64,000 bases of DNA, taken from positions 62,001-126,000 of the forward strand of contig NZ_NWSQ01000013.1 of NCBI RefSeq assembly GCF_002531725.1, in the 5' to 3' direction. Shown one piece after another: positions 7,147-15,907 of the stretch (positions are counted from its first letter, which is position 1; each line of letters starts with the position of its first letter). Source of the stretch: Rhizobium sp. L43 (lineage in GTDB: Bacteria > Pseudomonadota > Alphaproteobacteria > Rhizobiales > Rhizobiaceae). Under the pieces are notes generated by a model. It was given only the letters and a program-made list of their open reading frames with translations, was not told where the DNA came from and did no database searches. Position numbers and translations under genes: made by a program.

Positions 7147-8136
7147 TCAGGGAATGAGGATGATCGAACCGCGGGTGCGGCGGGCTTCCATGTCCTCATG
7201 CGCCTTGACCGCATCGCTGAGCTTGTACTTCGACAGGTTCGGCGCCTTGACGATACCGGCCTCGATGGCGGCGAAGAGATTCCTGGCTGCCGCCTCATAC
7301 TGGCCGCGATCGGCCGTGTAGTGCGCGATGGACGGACGGGTGACGAACAGCGAACCCTTAGCGCCGAGCGACGCCACATTCAAAGGCGCGACCGGGCCGG
7401 AGGCTTCCCCGAAGCTGACCAGTGTGCCGCGCGGGCTGAGGCACTCCAGCGACCCGGCAAAGGTATCGGCGCCGACGGAGTCGTAGACGACGCGCACGCC
7501 CTTGCCGCCGGTGATCTCGGCAACCCGGGCTTTGAAATCTTCCCTGCTATAGATAATCGTGTGGTCGCAGCCGTTTGCGCGGGCGATCTCGGCCTTTTCC
7601 TCCGAGCCGACGGTGCCGATCACGGTGGCGCCGAGATGCTTCAGCCATTGGGTGGCGATCGAGCCGACGCCGCCTGCCGCGGCGTGGAAGAGGACGGTGT
7701 CGCCTTTGGTCACCGGCACGCAGCGATGGATCAGGTATTCGACCGTCAGCCCCTTGAACACCAGGGCGGCGACGGTTTCGCTGTCCAGCGCCTCCGGCAC
7801 CGGCAAAGCGCGTGCCGCGGGCAGGTTTCGATGTGTGGAATAGCCGTTCGGCGGACCGCCGACATAGGCGACGCGGTCACCGATTTTGAAATTGCCGACG
7901 CCATCGCCAAGAGCGGTGACGATACCGACCCCTTCCACGCCCAGCCCGCTCGGCAAGGGAAGCTGTGCCGCAAAGACGCCCTTGCGATGGTAGACGTCGA
8001 TATAGTTGACGCCGATGGCCAGGTGTTTTATCTGGATTTCGCCGGCAGCCGGCGCGGTGAGTTCTATGGTTTCCCGACGCAGAACATCAGGTGCGCCGAA
8101 TTCTGAAAAGCGGAAAGTGTCTATTGCAATTGTCAT
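7147..8136 (-). CDS. Zinc-independent NADPH:quinone oxidoreductase (MDR family)
   Basis: This 329-residue protein has the GroES-like N-terminal half (residues 1-130, HLAIGVNYIDVYHRKG) and a Rossmann half with the NADPH-binding motif AAAGGVGSIATQWLKHLGA. The structural zinc cysteines are absent, which places it with the quinone oxidoreductase (QOR) group that reduces quinones with NADPH in the cytoplasm. The ATG at 8136, with GAGG upstream, matches the family start; an ATG far upstream would add 57 basic residues with no homology. It is transcribed away from the LysR gene at 8517 and probably shares a promoter region with it. Confidence 0.9.
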   Translation of the reverse strand: MTIAIDTFRFSEFGAPDVLRRETIELTAPAAGEIQIKHLAIGVNYIDVYHRKGVFAAQLPLPSGLGVEGVGIVTALGDGVGNFKIGDRVAYVGGPPNGYSTHRNLPAARALPVPEALDSETVAALVFKGLTVEYLIHRCVPVTKGDTVLFHAAAGGVGSIATQWLKHLGATVIGTVGSEEKAEIARANGCDHTIIYSREDFKARVAEITGGKGVRVVYDSVGADTFAGSLECLSPRGTLVSFGEASGPVAPLNVASLGAKGSLFVTRPSIAHYTADRGQYEAAARNLFAAIEAGIVKAPNLSKYKLSDAVKAHEDMEARRTRGSIILIP

Positions 8137-8375
8137 GGTTGCCTCGTGGGAGCGATAGGTCGACCGGATCAGGCTGACCCGACGACGGAGAAAAAAATTC
8201 GCCATCGGGTCAGTGCGATTGGCCGCTGAAGATCGCCGCGGCGGCGGCGACCGGGGCGGCATCGATTGCCAGGGGAAGGAGCGGGTGAAAACCGCTCGGG
8301 CGCGCACCGTTGATACAAGCTTGAACGATCATAGTGACAAGCCTCACGCCTGTTGGGCCGTTTGAGAATCGGCCA

Positions 8376-8389
8376 TACCAAATTTGGAA
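8376..8389. promoter_or_regulatory. Palindrome in the oxidoreductase/LysR spacer (site A)
   Basis: TACCAAATTTGGAA contains the perfect 10-bp palindrome CCAAATTTGG (8378-8387). A related palindrome, TTCCAAAAATGGAA, lies at 8497-8510. Both lie in the 380-base divergent spacer, which otherwise holds no gene, and could be binding sites for the adjacent LysR-type regulator. Confidence 0.45.
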
Positions 8390-8496
8390 ACTCTAAGACT
8401 TGGAAATCCAGCGGCGGCGGCGATTTCCCTTGCCGCTGCAGTCCCGATCATATCAAATCAGGCGCAGTAGGCGATTGCCGATTTGGGCAACCGTCA

Positions 8497-8510
8497 TTCC
8501 AAAAATGGAA
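8497..8510. promoter_or_regulatory. Palindrome overlapping the LysR ribosome site (site B)
   Basis: TTCCAAAAATGGAA is an imperfect palindrome that shares TTCCAAA with site A and ends seven bases before the LysR start codon at 8517. Its position suits autorepression. No other sign of function. Confidence 0.4.
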
Positions 8511-8516
8511 AGACGC

Positions 8517-9401
8517 ATGGACTGGAATGACCTAAAATTCTTTCTCGCCGTCGCCGAGTCGAGATCGCTCAGCGCGGCGTCACGCCGATTGGGCGTGAGC
8601 ACCTCAACGGTCTCCCGCCGGATCATCGCCCTCGAGCAGGCGTTGGGACTGTCGTTATTTCGGCATCATTTCGACGGATATGAACTGACCGAGGCCGGGA
8701 TGAAGCTGCAGAGGCCGGCCGAACAGGCCGAGACGTCCTTGAAGGCTTTCGAACGATCGGCCAAGGACAGCAGCGACACGCTCTCGGGCGTCGTCCGTAT
8801 CGACGCGCCCGAGCTGCTCGGCCAGCAGTTCCTGCTCCCCAATCTGGCGGGCTTCCTGCAGGACTATCCCGGCATCCAGCTCGACATCCGCTCCAGCGTC
8901 CGGCCCGTACAACTCGCCACCCAGCAATCCGATATCGTCCTTCGGATCGTTCCACCGGAGCGGGGCAGCTACCGAATGCGCAGCGTCGGCAAAGTCGCGT
9001 TCGGCCTCTATGCCAATCGGGATTATGTGGAGACCCATGGCCAGCCGTCGAATGACCGAGATCTGCAATCTCACCGGATGATCGGATGGAGCGAGGAGCT
9101 GCGTTATCTCTCGATGTCGGTGTGGCTGGACGAGCTTTTCCCCGACCTGCAGCCGGCCATGCGGCTGAGCTCGTTCACCGCCCAGTTGACCGCCGTCGAA
9201 AGCGGCCTCGGCATTGCGGTTCTGCCGTGTTTTGCCGCAAACCGAACCGAGTTGGTGCCCGTGCTCACAGACATCCCCAGGCTGATCCTCGACCTGTGGC
9301 TTCTCGTGCAGGATCAGGCTGGTCGGATACAGAGGGTTCAGATCGTGAAGGAATGTCTGGTGAAGATTCTCACGGAAAGCAGTGGTCAGCTAGAGGGCTG
9401 A
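8517..9401 (+). CDS. LysR-type transcriptional regulator
   Basis: This 294-residue protein opens MDWNDLKFFLAVAESRSLSA with a winged helix-turn-helix (residues 1-60, LGVSTSTVSRRIIALEQALG) and continues with a LysR substrate-binding domain from about residue 90 (SGVVRIDAPELL). The pattern is that of the short LysR group with the motif WNDLKFFLAV. It is divergent from the quinone oxidoreductase, which it may regulate. The start at 8517 is chosen for the family N terminus and the GGAAAGA upstream; a frame extension to 8400 is basic and unlikely to be translated. Confidence 0.88.
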   Translation: MDWNDLKFFLAVAESRSLSAASRRLGVSTSTVSRRIIALEQALGLSLFRHHFDGYELTEAGMKLQRPAEQAETSLKAFERSAKDSSDTLSGVVRIDAPELLGQQFLLPNLAGFLQDYPGIQLDIRSSVRPVQLATQQSDIVLRIVPPERGSYRMRSVGKVAFGLYANRDYVETHGQPSNDRDLQSHRMIGWSEELRYLSMSVWLDELFPDLQPAMRLSSFTAQLTAVESGLGIAVLPCFAANRTELVPVLTDIPRLILDLWLLVQDQAGRIQRVQIVKECLVKILTESSGQLEG

Positions 9402-9437
9402 CTAAGCTACGTCCTGTTCTCGTGGGACAATGGGAAC

Positions 9438-9527
9438 TGGCGGAAGAGGTGGGATTCGAACCCACGGTACGGTTTCCCGCACGCCGGTTTTCAAGACCGG
9501 TTCCTTAAACCACTCGGACACTCTTCC
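9438..9527 (-). tRNA. tRNA-Ser (anticodon TGA)
   Basis: The 7-bp acceptor stem GGAAGAG/CTCTTCC, a long variable arm, the T-loop GGTTCGAATCC and an encoded CCA end (9438-9440) are all visible. The anticodon loop reads CTTGAAA, giving anticodon TGA (reads UCA). The long variable arm is typical of the serine class. It lies 36 bases after the LysR gene on the opposite strand. Confidence 0.95.
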
Positions 9528-9795
9528 ATCCGATTGAAAAGGTTTCAGAAATCCACAGTCTGTCGATTTCTGCGAACCGGCCATTGCCGCCGATCTGCGA
9601 CCCAATCATTCGATGGCTGGCTTTTTAGCAGCTTTGATAGCAGCGTCAACGTGCTCTGCAGCATTTGCCGGCATCTTCGATGATCGCCGTTTTGCGAATG
9701 AACCGGGCAGACAGGCCCGGTCCGCACAATGGAAATAACTGGCGTTCTCCCGGGCTTGAGCGTTTACTGTTTTGTTCTGGCGGAGGACGCAAGCC

Positions 9796-10122
9796 ATGGC
9801 CATGTATCTCACGCGTTTCAGTTACACGCCCGAGACGTGGGCGCGCATGATCGAAAACCCCGAAGATCGCCGGGCGGCGGCTCGGACCTACATTGAATCG
9901 GTGGGCGGAAAGCTCCATGGGTTCTGGTACGCCTTTGGCGAGCATGACGGTTGGAATCTGTGGGAGGCGCCTGACAACGTATCGATGGCGGCGGTCGCGC
10001 TGGCAATCGGCGCAGGCGGCGCGCTCAGATCCATGGAGACCACCGTCCTCCTCAGCGTCGAGGATACGATCGAAGCCTTGGAAAAGGCGAAGTCGGTTCG
10101 GTATCGGCCACCGGCAGCATAA
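9796..10122 (+). CDS. GYD-domain protein
   Basis: This 108-residue protein matches the GYD family of small alpha/beta-barrel-like proteins: MYLTRFSYTPETWARMIENP at the start, a central GGKLHGFWYAFGEHDGWNLWEAP and a C-terminal ALRSMETTVLLS. No biochemical function is established for the family. GAGGACG lies ahead of the ATG at 9796; a second ATG is at 9802. The 265 bases between it and the tRNA hold no recognised gene. Confidence 0.85.
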   Translation: MAMYLTRFSYTPETWARMIENPEDRRAAARTYIESVGGKLHGFWYAFGEHDGWNLWEAPDNVSMAAVALAIGAGGALRSMETTVLLSVEDTIEALEKAKSVRYRPPAA

Positions 10123-10170
10123 GCAGCGGCCCAATGCCAGCGAGCCCTCCGCGACTCCAGGTAAAGTCCA

Positions 10171-10202
10171 GGCCGGGCCGCCGATCGCTCGGTGGCCCGG
10201 CC
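10171..10202. terminator. Strong GC hairpin between converging genes
   Basis: GGCCGGGCC...TCGGT and its complement form a long stem at 10171-10202 around the loop TCGC, between the stops of the GYD gene and the betaine-binding-protein gene. T runs are short, so termination strength is inferred from the stem alone. Confidence 0.65.
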
Positions 10203-10210
10203 GTTAAGAG

Positions 10211-11062
10211 TTACTTCGACTTGATGTTTTCCCAGCGCTTCAAGAGGTCGGCATGAGTGTCGGTCCAGCCCTTAACTGCCTCGTCCATTGTCTTGCCATC
10301 GGCGACCGCGCCGGCGATCGCGGTGATATCTGCTAGTGGGAGATATACGCTGGCGATGACTTCGCGCGCATGCGGGTTTTCGGCGGAGAAGCCGCTCTTG
10401 GCTATCCAGTTGTAGGTCTGCGCCAGCGGGAATATCGCCTTCGGGTCATTCAGAAACTTGACCGGGTACTTCTGTATCATCCACGATGGCTCCCAGAGCG
10501 TCACAGCAATCCATTCCTTTCGGTCGATGGCCGACTTCAATTCAGCCGTCATCGCAGCCGTGCTGCCTTCGACAAGCTGTAGCTTGAGGTCATAGGCTTT
10601 GACGGAGTTGGCGGCATCGCGCATCAGGCCTGAACCCGGTTCGATACCGACGATCTTGCCGCTGAACTTGTCAGCGTTGGCATTCAACTGCTCCATTGAG
10701 TCGATCGGCACATAATTCGGAACCGCAATAGCCTGGTACAGGCCAAACGAAACCGGCGATATCTTCTCCAGCTTCTTCTTGTTCTTATCCCAATAGTCCT
10801 GTGCAACGTAGTCTGTCAGCGAGGCGAGAATCTGGATATCGCCCTTGCTGAGAGCGGCATAGGCGATGCCCCATTCGGAGAACGACACGACCTTGACGGT
10901 GTAGCCGGAATCTTCCAGCGCCTTCTTGGTGACACCGCTGATCGCTCCCAGATCTTCCCACTGCATCGTGCCAATGGTGATTGTCTTTTCTTCCGCGTGC
11001 GCGGGCAGCATGGTCATTCCGAACATGGCCGCGGCACAAAGCATTTTCCACAACGTCATCAT
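10211..11062 (-). CDS. Glycine betaine/proline-betaine-type ABC substrate-binding protein (OpuAC-like)
   Basis: This 283-residue protein has a Sec signal peptide ending at AHA (about residue 23) and an OpuAC/ProX-type binding domain: TITIGTMQWEDLGAISGVTK near the start, IVGIEPGSGLMRDAANSV in the middle, and VTLWEPSWMIQKYPVKFL, whose aromatic residues are typical of quaternary-amine cages. It would bind betaine-type compounds in the periplasm. No permease or ATPase gene is adjacent, so it is an orphan that may serve a distant transporter. AGGAG lies seven bases before the ATG. The next gene upstream encodes an N-demethylase, which supports a betaine substrate. Confidence 0.88.
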   Translation of the reverse strand: MMTLWKMLCAAAMFGMTMLPAHAEEKTITIGTMQWEDLGAISGVTKKALEDSGYTVKVVSFSEWGIAYAALSKGDIQILASLTDYVAQDYWDKNKKKLEKISPVSFGLYQAIAVPNYVPIDSMEQLNANADKFSGKIVGIEPGSGLMRDAANSVKAYDLKLQLVEGSTAAMTAELKSAIDRKEWIAVTLWEPSWMIQKYPVKFLNDPKAIFPLAQTYNWIAKSGFSAENPHAREVIASVYLPLADITAIAGAVADGKTMDEAVKGWTDTHADLLKRWENIKSK

Positions 11063-11338
11063 TTTTTTCTCCTAGTTTTCGTTCCCCTTTTCATGAAACA
11101 CCAGCGGTCGGCCTGGCCTTCATAATTACGCGGCGAGGGGTCATCCCTGCGCGCAATTCCTGCAATCAGATCACCGAGTCTGCTCCTAGCCATCATGGCC
11201 ATGACCTTGCAGACGGGGCGGGGCCTACATCTTTCGGGACTTCATGCGTGCCTTGACTTGCGTATGCCTTTAAGATCGATCAGTGGAGGACTGGCCGAAA
11301 TCGAACTGCCTGGCGGGATTTCAACCCTGCGGCCTTGA

Positions 11339-13378
11339 TCAAACCGCGGCCATGAATCGATGCGCGTCGTATATGGCCGCGTGGATGTTCCTGCTTGCGA
11401 CCGCATCGCCAATCCGAAATAGCTGAAACTTGCCCCCGGGATTATTGACAACAACTTGCGGCTTGCCCGCTATGAAAGCCCGGTAATCGATTTCACCTTG
11501 GTTCCGGGAGAGCGGCTTGAGCGAGAAATAGAGTTCGTCCATCGGCTTCGTCCCGCTTTCGACGACAACCTGGTCCACTTCTTTTTCGACGCAGACCTTA
11601 GAATACTCGTCGAAAAATATGACTGCGATCCTGTTTCCGCGACGTTGGAGGCGCTCAATGCGCAAGTTCAGGGTGAACTTTGCGCCTGCTTTGTTGAGGG
11701 CACGGAAATAGGCGGGGTAGCTCGTTGCCCCGATGTCCGGCGCAAGGGTTCGTGCAGGCGTGACAACTTCAAGATTCGAGCCCGCGTCGGCCAGAAACTC
11801 AGCGATCGTCATGGCGGGGTGCGAACCGTTGTCGTCGTAGACCAGCACATTTTTCGCGGGCTGAACGCTTCCGCCGAGGATGTCCCAACTGGTCGTCGCA
11901 AGCTCCTGTCCTTCCTCAAGACAGTCAACATTAGGCAGTCCGCCCGTGGCAACGACGACGACGTCGGGTTCTTCTGCCACAACGTCACTCTCATCGACGA
12001 AGCGATTGTAGTGGAATTCGACGCCGAGGCGCTCGCATTCATACAAGCGCCAGTCCACGATCCCAAGGATTTCGCGACGTCGTTTCAGTGCCGCGGTTAT
12101 TAGAATTTGTCCGCCTGCTTTGGATCCAGCCTCAAAAACCATGACCTTGTGGCCCCGCTCGGCCGCGACCCGTGCAGCCTCAAGACCGCCCGGTCCCGCT
12201 CCGACGACCACAATCTTATGCATTGGCCCGTTGGTCTTCCTGATCACATGCGCGAGGCTGCCCTCCCGACCAGTCGCCGCATTGTGCACGCAAGTGGCGT
12301 TGCCAGCGGGGTAGATGGAGTCGATGCAGAACCCCATGCCGACACAGGGGCGAATTTGATCCTCCTTCCCTTCGGTCACCTTGCGGATGATGTGAGGATC
12401 GGCAAGGTGCGCGCGTGTCATGGCGACCATGTCAAGCTTGCCGCTCGCAATCGCGTGCCGTGCGGTAGCCACATCCTGAATTCTTGCCGCATGGAAGGTC
12501 GGTATCTTCACATTCTGGCGAACCTCTCCGGCGAAATCGAGATGGGGAGCAGATGCGGCTCCCATGTTCGGAATCACGTGGCTCAAGGCCTCGTCCTCTG
12601 AGACGTGGCCGCGAATGACGTTGACGAAATCGATCAATCCGCTGGCCTTCAATCGACGGGCAATCTCCACCCCTTCGTCGCGCGAGAGCCCTTTATCCCA
12701 AACTTCATCGCAGACCATACGGACGCCGACGATGAACTCGTGGCCGATACGCTTGCGGATGGCGGTTAGAATATCGTTCACAAGGCGCATCCGGTTCTCG
12801 AGCGAGCCACCGTATTCATCGTCCCGCTTATTTGTTGCCGGAGACCAAAAATGCGCGATGAGATGCGAGGCGCACTCAAGCTCGATACCGTCAAGCCCTG
12901 CCGCTTTGACCCGCTCCGCACTGTCGGCATACCCTGTGATCACGCGCTCGAAGTCCCAATCCTCCATCGCCTTGGGATAGGCGCGATGCGCGGGCTCCTG
13001 GATGTGGGACGCATCGATTATCGGAAGCCAATCGCCTTTATTCCAGTTGGTTCGGCTTCCAAGGTGAGTGATTTGAATCATCACGGCAGCGCCGTGGTCG
13101 TGAACGTCGTCGGCAAGCTCTCGAAGCCACTTCACGGACTCGTCTTTGTGGAGCTGGATATTGCCGAACGCCTGGGGACTGTCGATGTCGACGACGGACG
13201 AACCGCCGATCATCGTCATAGCTATTCCGCCTTTGGCCTTTTCCGAATGGTAGAGACGATAGCGCTCCTTCGGGAGGCCGTCTTCAGTGTATCCCGGCTC
13301 GTGCGCCGTCGACATCATCCTGTTTCGGAGTGTCAAATGCTTGAGTTGGAAAGGCTGGAGCAATGGATCGTTTGGCAT
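11339..13378 (-). CDS. FMN/FAD flavin oxidoreductase of the TMADH type (StcD/DgcA-like N-demethylase)
   Basis: This 679-residue protein combines an old-yellow-enzyme TIM barrel (residues 1-370) with a C-terminal FAD/NAD(P)-binding half (KIVVVGAGPGGLEAARVA near 395), the layout of trimethylamine dehydrogenase and of the demethylases StcD (N-methylproline) and DgcA (dimethylglycine). In the barrel, CASHLIAHFWSP replaces the Tyr-x-x-His of trimethylamine dehydrogenase with Cys-x-x-His. The iron-sulfur motif reads CVGMGFC...C, with Met in place of the second Cys. A betaine-type binding protein lies downstream and a LysR gene is divergent, so a role in breakdown of stachydrine, glycine betaine or a similar amine is likely. 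The exact substrate is inferred. Confidence 0.85.
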   Translation of the reverse strand: MPNDPLLQPFQLKHLTLRNRMMSTAHEPGYTEDGLPKERYRLYHSEKAKGGIAMTMIGGSSVVDIDSPQAFGNIQLHKDESVKWLRELADDVHDHGAAVMIQITHLGSRTNWNKGDWLPIIDASHIQEPAHRAYPKAMEDWDFERVITGYADSAERVKAAGLDGIELECASHLIAHFWSPATNKRDDEYGGSLENRMRLVNDILTAIRKRIGHEFIVGVRMVCDEVWDKGLSRDEGVEIARRLKASGLIDFVNVIRGHVSEDEALSHVIPNMGAASAPHLDFAGEVRQNVKIPTFHAARIQDVATARHAIASGKLDMVAMTRAHLADPHIIRKVTEGKEDQIRPCVGMGFCIDSIYPAGNATCVHNAATGREGSLAHVIRKTNGPMHKIVVVGAGPGGLEAARVAAERGHKVMVFEAGSKAGGQILITAALKRRREILGIVDWRLYECERLGVEFHYNRFVDESDVVAEEPDVVVVATGGLPNVDCLEEGQELATTSWDILGGSVQPAKNVLVYDDNGSHPAMTIAEFLADAGSNLEVVTPARTLAPDIGATSYPAYFRALNKAGAKFTLNLRIERLQRRGNRIAVIFFDEYSKVCVEKEVDQVVVESGTKPMDELYFSLKPLSRNQGEIDYRAFIAGKPQVVVNNPGGKFQLFRIGDAVASRNIHAAIYDAHRFMAAV

Positions 13379-13681
13379 CTCAATTGTTCCCGTGACGGCC
13401 TATGTCGTTGTCGCCTGTTCTCCCGACGTCGGGTTGTGGCGGGTGAACGACAATGTCCGGCGAGGGCGTGAGGCCGTAAAGGGCAAATAAATTCATGGAA
13501 GTATGAGGCAGGATCGATAAAGTCCTTCGAGGTGGGATCGGCCGACGGGTGAGTGGGTGATCCCCCGCCAGGCTTGTTGACCACGCTAACGATAGGGTGT
13601 TCGCTTCTTGCCGGTGCGCAGTCTTGCACCGTGTGACGGATTCCGTGCGCTGCAATTTTCGAACGGCGAAGAACTCAAACC
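13379..13681. other. Divergent promoter region, demethylase/LysR
   Basis: These 303 bases separate the demethylase gene (leftward) from the broken LysR gene (rightward). The region must contain both promoters. I found no palindrome clear enough to name as the LysR site. Confidence 0.5.
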
Positions 13682-14606
13682 ATGAGTCATGAAAGTCAGT
13701 CGTTACGACGGTCAATTCCCTCCCTCCACAGCCTGATCCTGTTCGAGGCTGCGGCGAGGTATCTGAATTTTTCGAAAGCCGCCACGGAATTGTCCATTAC
13801 TCAGCCCGCAGTCAGCCACGGGATCAGGCAACTCGAGTCGTCTCTCGGCCACGCCCTTTTCGTCCGGGAAAGACGGGCGCTAAGCCTGACAACGCAAGGC
13901 CAACGCCTCTATTCGGCAGTATCGGGAGGATTTGCGTCGATCGCCGAAACGCTTGACGATATCGCCGGCATGCCTCGCCGAGACACCCTCGTCATCAGCG
14001 CCTCGACGGTCATGGCGACAGAGTGGCTAATGCCGCTGCTGCCGGAATTTCGCCAAGTCCATCCCGACTTGATGATTGACCTGAGATGCCTGGACCGCGA
14101 TCCAGCGATGACGACGAGTAATATCGATGTTCCATATTCGGCTCGGCGATGGGAACTGGCCGGATTGTGATGCCATTCCGCTGTGGAACGAGGAAATATT
14201 GCCTGTTTGCAGCCCGGTCTATCAGGCGAAGAGCAAGCCTCTGTCACTTGCCAGCGATATACTGTGCCATCGGCTTATACACTACGTTGACCCGTATCGC
14301 TTCAGGATCGGTTGGGCCGACTGGTTGCGGGCTACAGGCGTCGGCGCTCCGCCGACCTTGCCGACATCGCTGCAGGTTAACGATTCCCTTGTCGCGATGA
14401 AGGCCGCTGAAAATGGCGAAGGCATCGCGCTCGGTTGGCGACCTCTCATCGATCGTCCCCTTCGAGAAAACCGCCTCGTCATTGCTCTTGACCGCACCCT
14501 GAAGACAGGGAGGCGTTTCTATGCGGTAACGCCAAGTGCCCCGAACCGCAGAAAGGTCGCCCTGATTTTCAGAGACTGGCTGGCGAACCGTTTTGAAGGT
14601 CTTTGA
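13682..14606 (+). pseudogene. LysR-type (GcvA-like) regulator gene with a one-base frameshift
   Basis: The first frame (13682-14170) gives a GcvA-like winged helix (LHSLILFEAAARYLNFSKAA, ITQPAVSHGIRQLE) and the start of the effector domain. The second (to 14606) gives the rest (FHIRLGDGNWPDCDAIPLW ... GEGIALGWRPLIDR). The frames join near 14130: removing one G from GATGTTCC restores ...NIDFHIRLGDG, which matches the family pattern D-x-x-I-R-x-G-D-G. The intact gene would encode about 308 residues and, being divergent from the demethylase, would be its expected regulator. Either the gene is broken or the base is an assembly error. Confidence 0.8.
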
Positions 14607-14692
14607 GGCGCGCATGTCGTTCCCGCCCTTGGCGTGATTCCGGAGGGAATGCTGCGCATAGACGCAATTCCAACGGCTTTGGGAAGTGGCAG

Positions 14693-14896
14693 CTAGCCCC
14701 CGTCGGATCCAAGGCCCTTCGGACCGTTGAGCTGGTTCATATCCTCGCAAAGAGAACGAACCGCCTCCATCGTCACGGCGAGTGCCGACATCAGGATCGA
14801 GATGTCGTTGTCTTTATCTGGTTGGGAAAGCGCGCGAGATCGAGCGTGCAACTGTTGGCTGACCGTGTCGAGCTGCAGAATGGTTTCATTATTCAT
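14693..14896 (-). CDS. Small helical protein of unknown function (67 aa)
   Basis: This 67-residue, mostly helical, soluble protein (MNNETILQLDTVSQQLHARS start) has a glycine-rich tail. A strong TTTGGAGGATCACC ribosome site fixes the start at 14896. It has no signal peptide or membrane segment and no recognised family. It is a single gene with converging neighbours on the left. Confidence 0.65.
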   Translation of the reverse strand: MNNETILQLDTVSQQLHARSRALSQPDKDNDISILMSALAVTMEAVRSLCEDMNQLNGPKGLGSDGG

Positions 14897-15005
14897 GGTG
14901 ATCCTCCAAAGGTCTAAACCTTCAAAGCTCCCGGCGGGCATTTCGTTCCATACAGCCACGAAGCGTCAAATACGCAATCCGCCATATGGCAATTGGTGAC
15001 GTGAC

Positions 15006-15518
15006 TTAGCCGTTCGGTTTGCGCAAGGGCGGAAGCCGCATGTAGTAGGAGTCCAGAGGGTCGTAAGATCCCTTTGGCTCGCCCTTGCCGGGTTTTACCA
15101 GATTAGGCGCCAGTTTTCCCTCCGGCCCGAACATATAGTCGATGCCGGCGCAGAGATGGGCGAGGGAGCGGTAGTTGAAGTATTTGAACCAATCGTTCGC
15201 AAGGAAAGCGGCTTCGTCCCAGGCCTTTCCGCGCAGGCGGTGATATCCGGCCTGCTGCAGAAAGGCCTCGCCTGTCCTCGTATTAATGGTGGCGCCGAGA
15301 CACAAACTGCCGGCGATCAGCGACAGCCTGAGCACTCTGATGGTTTCGGCATCCTTGTTCGGTAAGGGCTTCAGGGCCTGGGCAAGATAGAAATTCGTGC
15401 TGGGATCATTGGTCATCGTCTTGCGCCAATAGGCGGGGAAATCTTCCGCGGCGGCACTGACGGCCGATGAGACGGTCATTATAACAAGCAAAATCAAGCT
15501 TTTAAAAATTCCGCCCAT
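15006..15518 (-). CDS. Exported protein of unknown function (170 aa)
   Basis: The product begins with a typical signal peptide (MGGIFKSLILLVIMTVSSAV, cleavage near SAAAE), followed by about 145 residues of mature, mostly helical sequence. Two Cys (in SLCLGATIN and AHLCAGIDY) could form a disulfide in the periplasm. No family is recognised. It is transcribed alone and away from rlpA. Confidence 0.7.
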   Translation of the reverse strand: MGGIFKSLILLVIMTVSSAVSAAAEDFPAYWRKTMTNDPSTNFYLAQALKPLPNKDAETIRVLRLSLIAGSLCLGATINTRTGEAFLQQAGYHRLRGKAWDEAAFLANDWFKYFNYRSLAHLCAGIDYMFGPEGKLAPNLVKPGKGEPKGSYDPLDSYYMRLPPLRKPNG

Positions 15519-15907
15519 GGCAATCCCCCAACCCTGCGCAGAGAATGCTTAGCGCTATTTCGCCGGGCGAGGCAAGGTGGCGCCGCGCCGCTTGGGAAAG
15601 CCGCTCCGGCCTGTGCCAATTTGGGCTTTTCGGGCATTCGCAAGTGAGTTCAGATTTACCATATGCCCCGCATCGGCACGAGGCGTCAGGGCCTTATTAC
15701 GGCGACGAGGGGCAGGGCGGCAACGTTCGCGTTAGTGATTTATAAACCATAATCATTAGAATTGTCGCTATCGCTGCGAAATCCTTCGTAAATTTGCCAC
15801 GAACTTAACAAGATTAAAGTCTCGTTAGGCGGGCGGGGATAAGGCGTAATGGCCCAGGATGGGGCAGAGTTCCTTAACCATAACGATCTTTGAGCGGCGT
15901 GGGGCAC
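15519..15907. other. Divergent spacer upstream of rlpA
   Basis: This 389-base region carries the promoters of the exported protein (leftward) and rlpA (rightward). The motif TTAACCAT at 15874-15881 and the spaced pair TTAACAAGATTAA at 15805-15817 resemble CtrA half-sites, which would suit a cell-division gene; the spacing is not the canonical TTAA-N7-TTAA, so this is weak. No coding frame is convincing. Confidence 0.35.
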
